In this document: positions 38,904 through 49,904 of the stretch, piece after piece | Numbering within the stretch: position 1 is the stretch's first letter | Layout of the letters: each line of letters begins with the position of its first letter | Assembly: GCF_963678635.1 (NCBI RefSeq) | Contig: NC_087064.1 | Coordinates: 38,680,532 to 38,744,531, forward strand | DNA from: Symsagittifera roscoffensis | Lineage: Eukaryota; Xenacoelomorpha; Acoela; Convolutidae | Direction: 5' to 3' | DNA: 64,000 bases | Made by a program: the position numbers and the translations under genes | The notes under the pieces: generated by a model | Database searches by the model: none | Seen by the model: the letters and a program-made list of their open reading frames with translations, nothing else | What the model was told of the DNA's origin: nothing

Positions 38904-39103
38904 NNNNNNNNNNNNNNNNNNNNNNNNNNNNNNNNNNNNNNNNNNNNNNNNNNNNNNNNNNNNNNNNNNNNNNNNNNNNNNNNNNNNNNNNNNNNNNNNN
39001 NNNNNNNNNNNNNNNNNNNNNNNNNNNNNNNNNNNNNNNNNNNNNNNNNNNNNNNNNNNNNNNNNNNNNNNNNNNNNNNNNNNNNNNNNNNNNNNNNNNN
39101 NNN
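38904..39103. other. Assembly gap of exactly 200 Ns
   Basis: The run of N is exactly 200 bases, a conventional scaffolding size rather than a measured distance. It separates satellite B, broken mid-unit, from a pure trinucleotide repeat. The real junction, array length and microsatellite length are therefore unknown. Confidence 0.99.
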
Positions 39104-39722
<619 letters not shown>

Positions 39723-41335
39723 CGACGTTACAGTAAAAGTGATGAAATGATTATGTTCGGTCTTTTTCACTAAAAATGCATCCAGATTGTTTTTACGACA
39801 GTTTTGTCGATTGAAAAACCATTGCCATGAAGAAATGTTTGCCCAGCAATTTTTCCAAGAACAACCACATCATTTTCATCATTCAAAAGTTTAGTCTTAT
39901 TGTGTTTATCTAACGTTAGAGTGGTTTTGAGACAACAAGCTTTCAAATATCATCAAGAGGGAGATGAATTTCTCTTAGTGATTTTCAAAAGACAATGGCA
40001 TCATACAATTAAAAGACCACGTTTTTGGATGGCTTATTTTATCAACAGTTCGCTTAGAAGTCACAGATCGTATAACGAGACAAAAGTTTCAAGACAAAAA
40101 TTTGCGCGAAATCAGGCGTCTGGGTAGTGTAGAAGAAAAGGTCTGCTGATATCGAAGAAGCATTAAAATTTTTGGTTTTTTGGTCAGGCGCGTGACCAAA
40201 TAATCTTATCAAAAAGTAGGGGGACGTAGGAGTCGAAGCTAGTAAGAAGAGTACCCTGAGCTCAAACAAAACAGGGCGCTGCAGTTGGAGTCTCTCAGTT
40301 CCTTGTGGCCTGCAAAATGATGAACTTAACACTTCTCCCGTCCCATCATTTTAAAATTGATACTAAAAATGGAGCTTTTTAAAATTTAATAGTGGACAAC
40401 AACTGTTTTCAGTGACTTCAAGTTCTGAGAAACTTCTTTCAGAAAGCAATACAATACAGGAAGTGTTGTATACAGAACGATACAGAAGTGCGACCACGGG
40501 CTGTATGCCAGAAAACGGGGTATATTCAAAAAATGTTATTCATAATTTTTTTTAGCTAAAAATAGTCAGAGCTGAAAACAAAATTGCTAGGACTGACGAA
40601 AAGAACATAAGCAGCAAGTTTAGCAAGACAAGAGCAAAAGTCAGCTGGGGTTGATAAAATAAGTTTTTAGTGCTTATTAAATGAGAACAAAAGAACACAA
40701 GTACAGTGAATGAAACCCCACGATAACCAAAATGAAAATTTTCTTAAAAAGACAAACGACACTGTTGGGAAACTAATATGATTTGTCACTGATAGCTTCA
40801 GAGTGCATTGACTTGCCTAGTGGATGCTAACAGCCAATTCCGAAAACAAAACTTAATGACTTTCAAAAAAACAGATTGATATATTCAATGCTGGAAGCTG
40901 ACATAAATCACAAATTGAAACATAAGTGGAACAAAAATATAAAAAAATAAGACGAAAGTCTCAGAAACTTAAGTTAGATAATGCAACCTCACGTAGTTCT
41001 GTATAAAATTCAATCAAATCAGCGGAAAATTGCTTGTTTTTAAATATTGAGAGATGTCAGATGTCTTTTGAGTTTCTAGGCATTGATGAGCATTATGTAA
41101 AACTAAAAAAATGTTTGAAAATGAAAAACAAAATCAGACTTTTTCACAAGAAATGCTTCTACAATAAACTCATCTAAAGGACGCTAAAACATCAATTTAC
41201 CAAGGTTAATCACTATATTCCGTATAAAATCACTATGTAAAATATTAGCCAATCAAATTTAACCTCTACAATAAGTATTTAGATTAAAATACTTTTAACC
41301 TCTCAAAATAATTATAAGGTTTATAAATAAATTGT
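39723..41335. other. Non-coding interval, no gene seen
   Basis: This is AT-rich sequence with only short open frames (92 codons or fewer), none with a recognisable domain. I see no repeat family shared with the rest of the window and no convincing RNA gene. It may include 3' sequence of the Penelope-like element that ends at its right side, but no terminal repeat is visible. Confidence 0.5.
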
Positions 41336-41692
41336 CTAAAAGTTACTGAGTCTTAATTTCAACTTAGACATGTACGTTTTCATATAAGAATCAAGATTAT
41401 TTTCGGACTCAATTTTCAGCGTCGAATCCCTGCTTCTAAACTTATCGCGCGTGTTTAAGCCCAGTTTCTCTTTCCTGATATGTATTGCCTCTAGTGTTAA
41501 CAATTTTGTTTGGTTGTTCGACCTATCTATAATTTCCCAACTAACATCTGCGCTATTTCCCTCAAGTCTGCATTGCTGGAGTAGAAGGCCTACCGGCGAG
41601 TCTGTTTTCTTATGTTCCTCAATTCTAGTGATCAAATGTCGAACAACTTGTCCGACATAGATGGAAGTGCAAGCTTTACATGACAGTTTATA
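41336..41692 (-). pseudogene. Penelope-like GIY-YIG endonuclease domain, C-terminal part
   Basis: This is the best preserved piece of the element. The frame reads YKLSCKACTSIYVGQ, then RHLITRIEEHKK, then an LLLQQC segment, then ending SKLKLRLSNF before a stop. The Cys-x2-Cys pair and the YVGQ followed by R...H correspond to the GIY-YIG nuclease of Penelope-like elements, which nicks target DNA. The open frame extends upstream of the first in-frame start codon, as expected for an internal domain. A frameshift just upstream disconnects it from the RT part. Confidence 0.82.
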
Positions 41693-42549
41693 ACCACTCT
41701 CGACTTGAGGTAATCCGAGAAGGCTAACTTAAGCGATGGTAAACAAGATTCTTCTTTTCTTGACGGTGAAAACCATTTGAAAGTTGGTTAAATTTTGTAA
41801 CATTTGCTTTGGGTACCTCTATATCGCACCACTAGCATTGGGGGATTCACATCTTTGGTGATTACGTTGAAGAACTCCTCTCATTATCCAGGGGTTTGCC
41901 CTGATCCTTGATGTTTTTGCACATTGCGACTGCTGCCACATTTGCGAACCAATTTTCAGGGTACTGATTTGTCAGCAATTGATGCGCACTAATAGTTTCG
42001 ATAGCCTTATCAAATTTCTACCAGTTAGATGTACACTTAAGATTTCTTTATACAGTACTTTGGATAACGCTACTCATATACTGAGTTGGGACGCAGCTTC
42101 TATAGTTCATTATAGTCCCAGTATTGGTTGGTTTTTGATAGCAATTGCAGATTACACCCCTCTACTGGGATTCATTTATGTTCAAATGAAGGAACGGCAT
42201 TTTTTTCTCTGAGTTATTTTTCTCTAGAATGAACCGCAGACTCCGATGAGGAGAATTGGCAGCATCGAGAACACAAGTCGGCTAACATTTTACTGTTCTA
42301 AAAATGTCATTCTCATACCTCAGAAAAAATGTTACTTGTGGATTATCCTTCTCGTTGTTTTTAGCGCAGCTGCAGCTTTCACAAAACCAGACTATCTCAA
42401 GTATTGATGCGTATACATCATCGGATACTTTTCCCTATTTTTTGTGACACCACAGTTTCGGCAACCCTCGCATTCAACCCCATTTGACCTATATGTTAGA
42501 CCATCAGCCCATTGCAAGACCATCAACTCTCACATACCATGATAAGCGT

Positions 42550-42660
42550 TTTAATAAGACTCTCATACGAGCTGCTCAGAAGAGATAGGACTAGTCGTAA
42601 GGGGTATCTAAGCCTTGTGTAACTTAGCTAAACCATACAAACGGGCGGGTTACCCCCTTT
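42550..42660 (-). pseudogene. Penelope-like reverse transcriptase fragment
   Basis: Read from 42,649 to 42,611 on the minus strand, the sequence gives ARLYGLAKLHKA, matching the PxLYGLPKxHK block of Penelope-type RT. It is followed, after a stop and a frameshift, by a segment reading LVLSLLSSSYESL, matching the RPxxS...SSYxxL block. The YxDD catalytic motif was not found in a readable frame. Stops within and between the blocks show that it is non-functional. Confidence 0.7.
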
Positions 42661-43001
42661 TGACCTCATGCTAAAATATAATTGTTCACCTATTTTGTCT
42701 CATTTTAAATAACTGTTTGTTAGTTTCCCTCTCAATTTACAGTATAACCTCGTCAGTGGTTGCCTCTGTTTTCAAAGTTTGAGTGAATCGGAACAAAGAT
42801 TCTAGTTTTGATTCATTAATGATTCATTATGCAAAAACCAATCCCCTTATCAAAAAGCACAGTCAGCAACCCATTGTCTTTTGAGATATTTCCTCGTTTT
42901 TTCAACGGCTTTGTCTCTTGAGCATTGCTTTGTTTTTTTTGCATATGATTTTGCCGCGGCTTCTATTTCAAATGAAGTTTCACCCGATGTTTTTTGGGTT
43001 T

Positions 43002-43271
43002 TCAATTGTAAAACAAAATGTCGTTATCAGTCGAAAAATGCGTTCCGTTAAATTTGTCTCTAATTGGATGCTTTGGACCCATTGACAGCATTTCATCTAC
43101 CCATCCAGGCAATTCAATGTTATCAACCACCTTAACTGATCGCTCATTTCTCGCCTCAAGACCTTTTTCTTGCCTCTCGGGCAGCTTTTCTAAACTTTTC
43201 TTTTGGTTTTCTGATGTTGTCTTCAAGCATGCATCAGCTAGACGCCTCACGAAACCAAAAATGGATGTCAA
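43002..43271 (-). pseudogene. Penelope-like element, N-terminal ORF fragment
   Basis: An 89-codon open frame contains the conserved segment ELPGWVDEMLSMGPKHPIRD followed by KFN and THF. It corresponds to the LSxGPKHPxRDKF-type segment upstream of the RT core in some invertebrate Penelope-like proteins. The preceding part is Lys/Glu-rich. The frame opens without a good ATG, so the true start lies outside or is lost. It sits in the right place and orientation relative to the RT and endonuclease pieces to its left. Confidence 0.65.
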
Positions 43272-43780
43272 CCACTGTTTGTCGATTTCAGTCTTGTGCT
43301 ATTCACTCGTATTGGCACAGTCAAACTCTCTGACGAGAACGAAAAGAGACTTTAAAGACGTTAACAGCGTAATCGTTACGAAAAGGAAGGTAGAATTATT
43401 CTAGAAATTTAAGTTTTCATATTTTCGACTGAAACTGGAATATTTCTCAGAAATGCAAAAACGGCCATTTTATCCGGAAAATACAAGAAAGACACACTTT
43501 ATGAAGGGACGAAAAACAATCGAAGAAGAACACGTGAAAAACGAAGCCTCTTATCGTGATAACAAGACAAGATAAGACGCTTATCTGGGAGAGATTAGAC
43601 AGAAGGAAGGTCCAGTGGCACATCCGGAGCGGATTCGTACCCTCCCGTACCACGAAATTGGAAGAAAATGACGTTATCCCTGGGGGAACACGGAATTGGA
43701 GGCCCGGTGCCCAGAGACTGTAGTTCAGCTGTGAAATTTTTAAATGTACATTTTCAACTACTGTGATGCCTTGAGTAGTT

Positions 43781-43995
43781 TAATAGCATTGTTTTTTGCA
43801 AAATTTTTCTACTGGAACGTTTTAGATTTGGATTTTTGCTTTTAATTAGAAGAGTTTGGGGCTTTTGAGCTCGGATCAAAAAAAGTTAAGTCGAAAAGAT
43901 AAGAATTGCGAAAAAAAGTTGGGCGGGTTCTATAAAAGAGAACATTAGAAAAAAGACGTTATGGTTAACAACTTTGAAACTACTGGACAAAAACT
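43781..43995 (+). repeat. Direct repeat, left copy (~215 bp)
   Basis: The sequence from AGCATTGTTTTTTGCAAAAT through CTTTGAAACTACTGGACA recurs at 45,000-45,215 in the same orientation with about 1,219 bp offset. Landmarks in both copies are ACTGGAACGTTTTAGAT (or GCTGG...), TTTTGAGCTCGGATC, ATAAGAATTGCGAAAAAA and ACTTT(G/A)(A)AACTA. The copies are diverged and carry small indels. They could be the ends of a small element or the remains of a segmental duplication. Confidence 0.82.
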
Positions 43996-44999
43996 TTTGA
44001 ACAACGTAGTATAGTACGTAAGAAAAACAAAAAACATAAAAAAATACCAAAAAAGAAAACGAAAAACAGCAAAAAATGTAAAATTTGTAGAAATCATCCC
44101 CCCAGACGATATGTGATTCGTCCCTCCATTTTGTTGTTGTTAGATATATTGTTGTTACAGGCATTTATATCAGTCAGGGTCGTTACGATCAAATTTGTGG
44201 CCGTTTCTGGTGTTTGTACTGTAGGGTCATTTGAGTATTTGACCATGTTAATGCTAATTTGCGCTCAATCCGGAAGGTTCTCGATATTAGAGCAGAAGAC
44301 TGATCCGGCAAGCAGTGCAAGGAGCGACAAGAAGGGGCTCACGTTCAACAACAATCGACTGTTGGGTATCGTTAAAAATTTTGTATCCCTTTTGGTACAA
44401 AAAGTAAAGTATTACTCTGTGGGGGGCTCGACAGTGACTGCACTGTAGTGACACTTCACCGAACTGCGAATTTACGAGTTAAGCACCTTAATTTGGTTAT
44501 TGAACAAACCCGGAGGGATATAATATTACTAGTATTACTATTTATACAGCCTATAATAATACTTCTATACCGTTTTTCAGTGAAAAAAGTACAGAAAGCA
44601 GACCGGTTTTTAGGGTCAAAATATTGATAATTTGATCCCCCCACAATTCGCGATTTTTGAGATATCGAGAATTTTTGAATAGGAAAAAGCCATAAGTTAA
44701 TTAGTAACATCGTAACTGTACTAGTATACTTAGTGGAACCGGTTAACTTTAGTTCGGAAGTGGTTGGAACCGATTGGGTACCGAAAATCGAATTTTCTGG
44801 ATTTTTGAAAAAACGATACGAAACAAAAGAAGAAAAAATTTTTTTGAAATTTTTGCTTAGGGCAGAAAAAGTTGCTGTTCGAACAACGCTCACTAGTGAA
44901 CCGACAGGTGTTAAAACCCGTTTGCCAATAACCTTCCGGATTACAGTGAAATCGAACTTTTTCGATTTAGTGGATTCATCAATCCGGAAGGGTCCAGGT

Positions 45000-45215
45000 A
45001 GCATTGTTTTTAGCAAAATTTTTCTGCTGGAACGTTTTAGATCGGGTTTTTTGCATTAACTAGAAGAGTACAGGCCTTTTGAGCTCGGATCAAAAAATTT
45101 TAGGTCAAAAAAATAAGAATTGCGAAAAAAGTTAGTCGGATTCTATAAGTGAGAATATTAGAAAAATAGACGTTTTGGTAAATAACTTTAGAACTAGTGG
45201 ACAGAAACCTTAGCC
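45000..45215 (+). repeat. Direct repeat, right copy (~215 bp)
   Basis: Counterpart of the copy at 43,781. A further short third echo (GACGTTTTGTTTAGTTACTT then GAAACTACTTGACAG) follows at about 45,220-45,258. The CAATCCGGAAGGGTCC motif lies immediately to its left (about 44,980-44,997). No matching motif lies directly left of the first copy. Confidence 0.8.
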
Positions 45216-45689
45216 AAAAGACGTTTTGTTTAGTTACTTTGAAACTACTTGACAGATCCAGTTGATCTAGGTACAATTAGATCAAAAATTAGGTGAGCTT
45301 ACTCATAGAGCCTTCAGTTATCCAAAAAACTAAGCGTAAAATTTTTTTGAGATTGTTATTAGCAAAATTACCAATTTGTGAAGGTTGACCCTTCACGTCT
45401 TGTAAAAAAAATGTTGGAAAGCCCTTATACCCCTACCAAAGGGTAGTGACGGTTGAATAAGGCAATTTGACGCTGTTCTAGACAAAGAGGGAAGGCTAAG
45501 GATCCCAGTAACGGATAGTCAAGTCAAAACTAAGCTAGTTATAAGACCCTTCACAGTTGAGGAGAATTGTCAAATAAGCAGCTTAGCTTCAATATGGAAG
45601 GGTCCAAGGCCGGAATACACCCCTCCTAGTTAATTCATATAGCATATTAGACTGGGAGACCGTATCGAGAAGGGTCTCGGGGAAATTTT

Positions 45690-46010
45690 CAAAGTCCCGG
45701 AAAAGCTAATTTCACCAATCTGGAAGGTCCTATTTTCACCAATCCAGAAGAGCCCTACTTTCACCAATCCGGAGGGGTCCCAATCCGGAGGGGTCCCATT
45801 TTCACCAATCTGGAAGGGTCCTATTTTTTCCAATCCGCAAGGGTCCTAGTTTCGCCAATCCGGAAGGGTCCTATTTTGCCAATCCGGAAGGGTCCTAATT
45901 TTGCCAATCCGGAAGGGTCCTATTTTTGCCAATCCGGACAGGTCCTAATTTTGCCAATTCCTAATCCGGAAGGGTCCTAATTTTGCCAAGGGTGCAATTT
46001 TGTCAATACT
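45690..46010 (+). repeat. Minisatellite of ~25-28 bp, CCAATCCGGAAGGGTCC core
   Basis: About eleven imperfect units have the core CCAATCCGGAAGGGTCCTA followed by a variable ATTTTG or ATTTTCA spacer. They lie directly left of the gypsy-type gag. Isolated copies occur at 44,268, 44,980 and (degenerate) 45,590. The same core appears in reverse complement at 63,837-63,945, at the far end of the window. It could be an upstream regulatory repeat, part of a terminal repeat, or an independent genomic minisatellite. Confidence 0.9.
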
Positions 46011-46186
46011 AAGTAGATAAAAAAAAGTAAAAAGTGAAAGGTATTAGGTTATTAGCAGTCAGGCTAGAAACCGATGACAGCACTGGTAGATTGCCTTTTA
46101 AAAAGACCAGAATAGACCGGTTGGGTGTGGCCAGGACAATAAGCAAGACCACAAATGGATCAAACCAGTCAGGAGATTTTGTGACC

Positions 46187-46924
46187 ATGAGGAATTCGGA
46201 AGTGCGAACTGGGAAGAACCGAAATACAGGGCGATGTAACGGACCAGCGGATCCAGAAGCGGATTATGAAGAGACATCGAGGCAGAGAAGTAAGACTCGA
46301 GACTCGACCAGCACCAAGCTGCCTGGAACCGATATGGTGACACCACCACTTATGACGCCATTAGTGAACAACGGAGCTTCAATCCAAGAAGCCTTGACAA
46401 ACATAGTGGACAGCATAGGAGAACAGAAAGAACAGATATCCTTAAGAGTGAGTGAGCTAGAGAGGGCAGTCCACGTCGAGAGAGAAAGCCTGCGAAAAGA
46501 GATCAACCGCAACAGATAAGAAGTCAGCAGAAGCAAAAAACGCTTGAAGGAGAGGAACGATGAACACTTGGCCAAAAACGTGTCGCGAATGACGAGGGAA
46601 ACTGAGCAAAGAGAGTTACGATTGAGAGATGACATGGAGAAGTTGAGAAATCAGCAAGAGCAGACTCTTGGGACTCTTGACTCGAAGATAGACGCGATGA
46701 TCGAGAGGCGAACTCAGGGTATCATGTAAAGGTTGGATGAGATTTTAGGAAACAGGAGTGGATCGAAGAATGGGGAAACAAACTCAGGAGAACCCAGCAG
46801 GGAGCCGAGAGTGAACTTCAATGAACAACCCAAAAGAATAAGAACATATGGATCCACGAGATGCAGATGCAGTTCATCCAGCTATGCCACAGGGGACAAT
46901 AGGCCACGGGGCCGAAACATCTGA
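46187..46924 (+). pseudogene. gag: gag N-terminal region, coiled-coil
   Basis: One frame runs from ATG 46,187 to 46,924 and is interrupted only by TAA at 46,517 and TAA at 46,727. The middle is strongly heptad-like and charged (SIGEQKEQISLRVSELERAV, later RDDMEKLRNQQEQTLGTLDS), a predicted coiled coil that would suit Gag self-assembly. The first ~90 codons are basic and Ser/Thr/Asn-rich. The tail is Arg-rich. The two stops alone separate otherwise continuous sequence, so these are not three genes but one broken Gag N-terminus. Confidence 0.7.
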
Positions 46925-47047
46925 GGAAGTTCAACTGGCAACAGATCGACCTCAAACAAACGACCGACGCAAGACACCTATGCCACTGGGAGATGTGATT
47001 CCATGAAGTGGAATCATGCGAATCAATGAAGAAGTAATTCTAGCTAT

Positions 47048-47840
47048 TTGAACAGGAGGGAAAATCCAGAGCCTCTATCAGGGGGCAATGATGCTCAAGC
47101 ACGGCATTCAAGGGACGCAACATCAATGGCAATAGCCTCTGCACCTCTGAACAGGTCCTTGGAAACATTTCTTACGAAGTTATCTAGAACCAGTGAACGC
47201 AGTGAAAAGTCCAGAAGGGTTTTTATGAAAGCAAGATGCTATAAAGACGAATCTGATGGGTGTATTGATACGTGGATAGAGGTAATGAAACTGCATTTTG
47301 AAGAGGAGGACTTGAAAGAATGTCAAGAATGCAGTGCGCTCACCAGTAACGTGGAAGGGACAGCCCTAAACTGCGTAATGGCCAAAAAGCAATACCAGCG
47401 GGACACTGCTGAGAGAGTCTTTGAAATCTTGTTAAGTTGTTTTGGCTCAAGGGTACAAGGACACCAAGCGATGATGCGCTTCGAGAAACGGAGGCAACGT
47501 GAAGACGAGACAATAGAAAATTTTTTAGATGATTTGGAGATGCTTAGGAGGCGCAGCCAACCAGATGAGTCAAACAGAAGGATCAACCTAGCAAGCCTTA
47601 AAATTTATCGCCAGTTTGAAGAATGACGAGCTTCGAACGATGTTAGCGACACATTACACACCACTTTCAACCAATGCGCCAACACTAGAGAAGTTGAGAC
47701 TCAAGTCAAAGGAATATATTTTACTAAAGCCTCTATCGGAATCTGGCTATTACTAAAACAATTATGGCAATTTTAACCATGGACAAGCTAACCAGGGTAA
47801 CAATTGGTAAAAGCCAAGGGACGACATGGACAAGAGACGC
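47048..47840 (+). pseudogene. gag: gag capsid-like core
   Basis: The open frame 47,048-47,626 is in the same frame as the N-terminal part. It contains a helical block with DTWIEVMKLHF, a cysteine-containing helix, then a segment reading FEKRRQREDETIENFLDDLE. This layout (short aromatic helix, then RxQxxxExxxxFxxxL) is characteristic of the Retrotrans_gag capsid-like domain. After a stop at 47,624 the continuation is readable in another frame (LRTMLATHYTPLS, then LRLKSKEY) up to the zinc knuckles. The 46,925-47,047 gap carries a frameshift pair. Confidence 0.7.
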
Positions 47841-47843
47841 TCT

Positions 47844-48041
47844 TGTGCGAATTGTAGTTCGACGGACCATCAAGTGTCTTCATGCCCAACCTAAAAACAG
47901 GGCATGAAAGCGATAGGCTTTCGCCTCGAGGATGAAGATGCGTCAGAGGTCGATCATGAAGATTTCATGAGCGAAGTAATTAAAAAATTCGGCCCCAGGT
48001 GTTTCTTTTGTAACTTGGAAGGTCATTTTAAATCGAAATGT
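47844..48041 (+). pseudogene. gag: Two CCHC zinc knuckles of gag nucleocapsid
   Basis: Knuckle 1 (47,844-47,885) reads CANCSSTDHQVSSC and knuckle 2 (48,000-48,041) reads CFFCNLEGHFKSKC. Both are C-x2-C-x4-H-x4-C with all four ligands intact. They are in the same frame with one stop between them near 47,892. Retroelement nucleocapsid knuckles bind the element's RNA for packaging. The linker is acidic (EDEDASEVDHED). Confidence 0.9.
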
Positions 48042-48563
48042 CCGCAATTTTGGGATGCTGTGGCAAACATCAAGCATCCAAGGCATGAGTAAGCTCTATC
48101 GGCTGTGAAAGCCACCAAGGCGCGCCTGTTGAGTGAAGCAGAGGGACGCAGAAAGGAGAAACCGACAGAGCTGACAACAAAGAAGATGCAGGCAGTAACG
48201 GAAGAGACACGTAAATCGGAACCAGTGACTGCGGCAGACTATAAGGCAGCAGCAAAAGATGCCTTATACAGATTCCAGCCGGATTTGGTGACGAAGGAGA
48301 TCGAACAGAAAACGAAGCTCGAACTGGAGAATGAGAAAACTCAGGAAAGGCTAAACACCTTCGAAGCATTGGAGGTTGGACAAACGAAAGCACCGAGCAG
48401 TTTGAGCATGAAGCTAAACGTGATCTCCGGGCAGACGTTCGGCATGGTGCCACAAGGAAGCAGAATACAGTCAATAATTTCAGTTGCGGGACATCTGGTG
48501 ATCAGGACTCTAAGTGAACCCTCAGAATTCACTATGATGCAACTAGATACATATGCAGATTAA
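48042..48563 (+). pseudogene. gag-pol linker, Lys/Glu-rich
   Basis: The frame 48,105-48,563 continues in the nucleocapsid frame after one stop at about 48,090. It is rich in Lys, Glu, Ala and Thr (EAEGRRKEKPTELTTKKMQ) and includes a possible helix (EIEQKTKLELENEKTQERL). No domain is recognised. Position and lack of conservation suggest a flexible spacer between nucleocapsid and protease. A frame change follows between 48,563 and 48,694. Confidence 0.6.
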
Positions 48564-48693
48564 CTGAGACAAATAGAGCCACGCACTGAGTCAAGCGCTG
48601 TGCGAGCGTTGTTGTCAACGGGTGGCCCTCGAACAAAGAAACTCCACGGATGTTACGTGGAAGTCTACGGACCGTATCAGGTGATGTTGCCAA

Positions 48694-49233
48694 ATGGAGC
48701 AGATCTATTGGGGTCAGGAAGAACTAAAAGTCCGTAAGGTCCGTAGAATCGGCCATGTTGTCATGATGGACCAAGATGCAGTTCTCATAGGGTACGAAGA
48801 AGATGTGACTGCACATCTGCTAGACACCAATGAGAAGAAAATTGGAGTAACAGGACTACTGGATACAGGAGCAGTGGTAAGCGTGATGCCCATAAAGACT
48901 TGGGAAAAAATGGGCTTCACGAGGGAAGATCTAATTCCAACGAACCTCAGATTGATGGCCGCCAATCGCGTAGCAGTCTACGTTGCCGGAAGGACACCAA
49001 TAACAGTCCTTCACTTGGGAGGACGTGATCTTTGAATGAGCTTCCTGTTGGTTGAGAACTTAGCCGACTCAGACCATTTCAACTTGGGCCGTGATTTTGT
49101 CAAGAATTTCGATGTGATGATTGACTTGAACAACGGCCTAATAAGGATTAGAAACCCGGACCGGAAGTATGTTATGAGACCAATTAAGAGAATAATAACA
49201 GATGAAAACAAGGTGCCAATTTTTTCTAAATAG
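48694..49233 (+). pseudogene. Retropepsin-type aspartic protease
   Basis: The catalytic loop reads GLLDTGAVVSVMP, with the invariant Asp-Thr-Gly-Ala intact. The flap-side strand LRLMAANRVAVYVAGRTPI and the C-terminal FNLGRDFVKNFDVMIDL correspond to the psi-loop ILGRDFL-type motif of gypsy proteases. The domain is split by one TGA at 49,033 without frame change. Retropepsins act as dimers and cut the Gag-Pol polyprotein. The frame then shifts again before the RT. Confidence 0.88.
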
Positions 49234-49900
49234 AAAAGTAAAACTACAGCCGGGACAGGCTGTAATAGCAATTTTTAGGATGAGAAAACTAAATTCGTTA
49301 AGTGAAAGTAAACAGGTTTGTCTGGTACCCTTCCCAAACGGTCACCGCTCCATGATTTTAGGCCAAAGCTTTTCAGTAACACGAAACGGGCTGTGTGCCA
49401 GTGTGTTATTGAACACACTGGACACCACGGTTTCGATCCAGCGTGGAAAGAAGCTTGGTTACGCTTTGCCGATGAAAACCGACTATGAGGAGACACAAAA
49501 GTTGAAGAGATATAACGTGAAAAACTGCCCGAACTATGCTGATAAAGATAAAATTTTGAAGAGTATTAACAAACTTAAAAGTATTAACAAACTGTTTTCA
49601 ATGAAATCCGAAACGAATGACGGCTTGTCGAGCTGCTCGAATTTTTCGGAACGCCCCTCGTTATGCAAACTAGAATCCGACAAACCGGTTTTGCAGGAGA
49701 TAGAACACTTGAGAGGGAAAATAGGAGAGGGAGATTTTGAATCATTAAGGGCGGTTTAAATCGGAACGCAGACGTATTTTCAAAAAATAAATCGGATATC
49801 GGTTGTTGCAACTTCGTTGAACACGAAATAGATTTGTAAGAAGGCGCCATTACTCATAGGAAAGGCGCAAGACGAATGAGGCCTCATTAATCAGAAGCGT
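49234..49900 (+). pseudogene. pol linker between protease and RT
   Basis: The open frame 49,202-49,759 (in a new frame) reads a beta-rich segment beginning VKLQPGQAVIAIFRM and including VCLVPFPNGHRSMILGQSF and TVSIQRGKKLGYALP. It resembles the strand-rich connector that usually sits between protease and RT in gypsy elements. A Ser/Lys-rich stretch follows with a tandem KSINKL repeat near 49,560-49,590. There is no catalytic motif. It ends in stops near 49,757. Confidence 0.6.
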
Positions 49901-49904
49901 GCCG

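Larger units (their letters stand above)
41336..43271 (-). mobile_element. Decayed Penelope-like retroelement (RT plus GIY-YIG endonuclease)
   Basis: On the minus strand three pieces appear in the order expected of a Penelope-like element. An N-terminal piece at 43,271-43,002 carries ELPGWVDEMLSMGPKHP. An RT fragment at about 42,660-42,550 carries ARLYGLAKLHKA, then LVLSLLSSSYES. A GIY-YIG endonuclease piece at about 41,692-41,336 carries YKLSCKACTSIYVGQ and HLITRIEEHKK. Such elements encode a reverse transcriptase fused to a C-terminal GIY-YIG nuclease. Between the recognisable blocks the frame is broken by many stops and shifts, so this is a fossil. No flanking terminal repeats were found. 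The order and spacing (~1.9 kb) fit one element rather than scattered fragments. Confidence 0.85.
43272..45600. other. Non-coding interval with dispersed repeats
   Basis: No recognisable gene. Open frames on both strands (up to 186 codons at 44,456-45,016 minus and 111 codons at 44,113-44,448 plus) have no domain and overlap repeated sequence. The interval holds a ~215 bp direct repeat (43,781 and 45,000) and isolated copies of the CAATCCGGAAGG motif near 44,268 and 44,980. Confidence 0.55.

Noticed and set aside
41979-42212. 77-codon plus-strand frame within 41.3-43.3 kb
   Set aside because: It lies antisense to the decayed Penelope-like element and shows no independent coding evidence.
44456-45016. 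186-codon minus-strand frame as a gene
   Set aside because: It overlaps an equally open plus-strand frame and the dispersed repeats, and has no recognisable domain.
46034-46186. gag start at 46,034
   Set aside because: That codon is GTG. The first ATG in the frame is 46,187, which is more plausible for a eukaryotic element.
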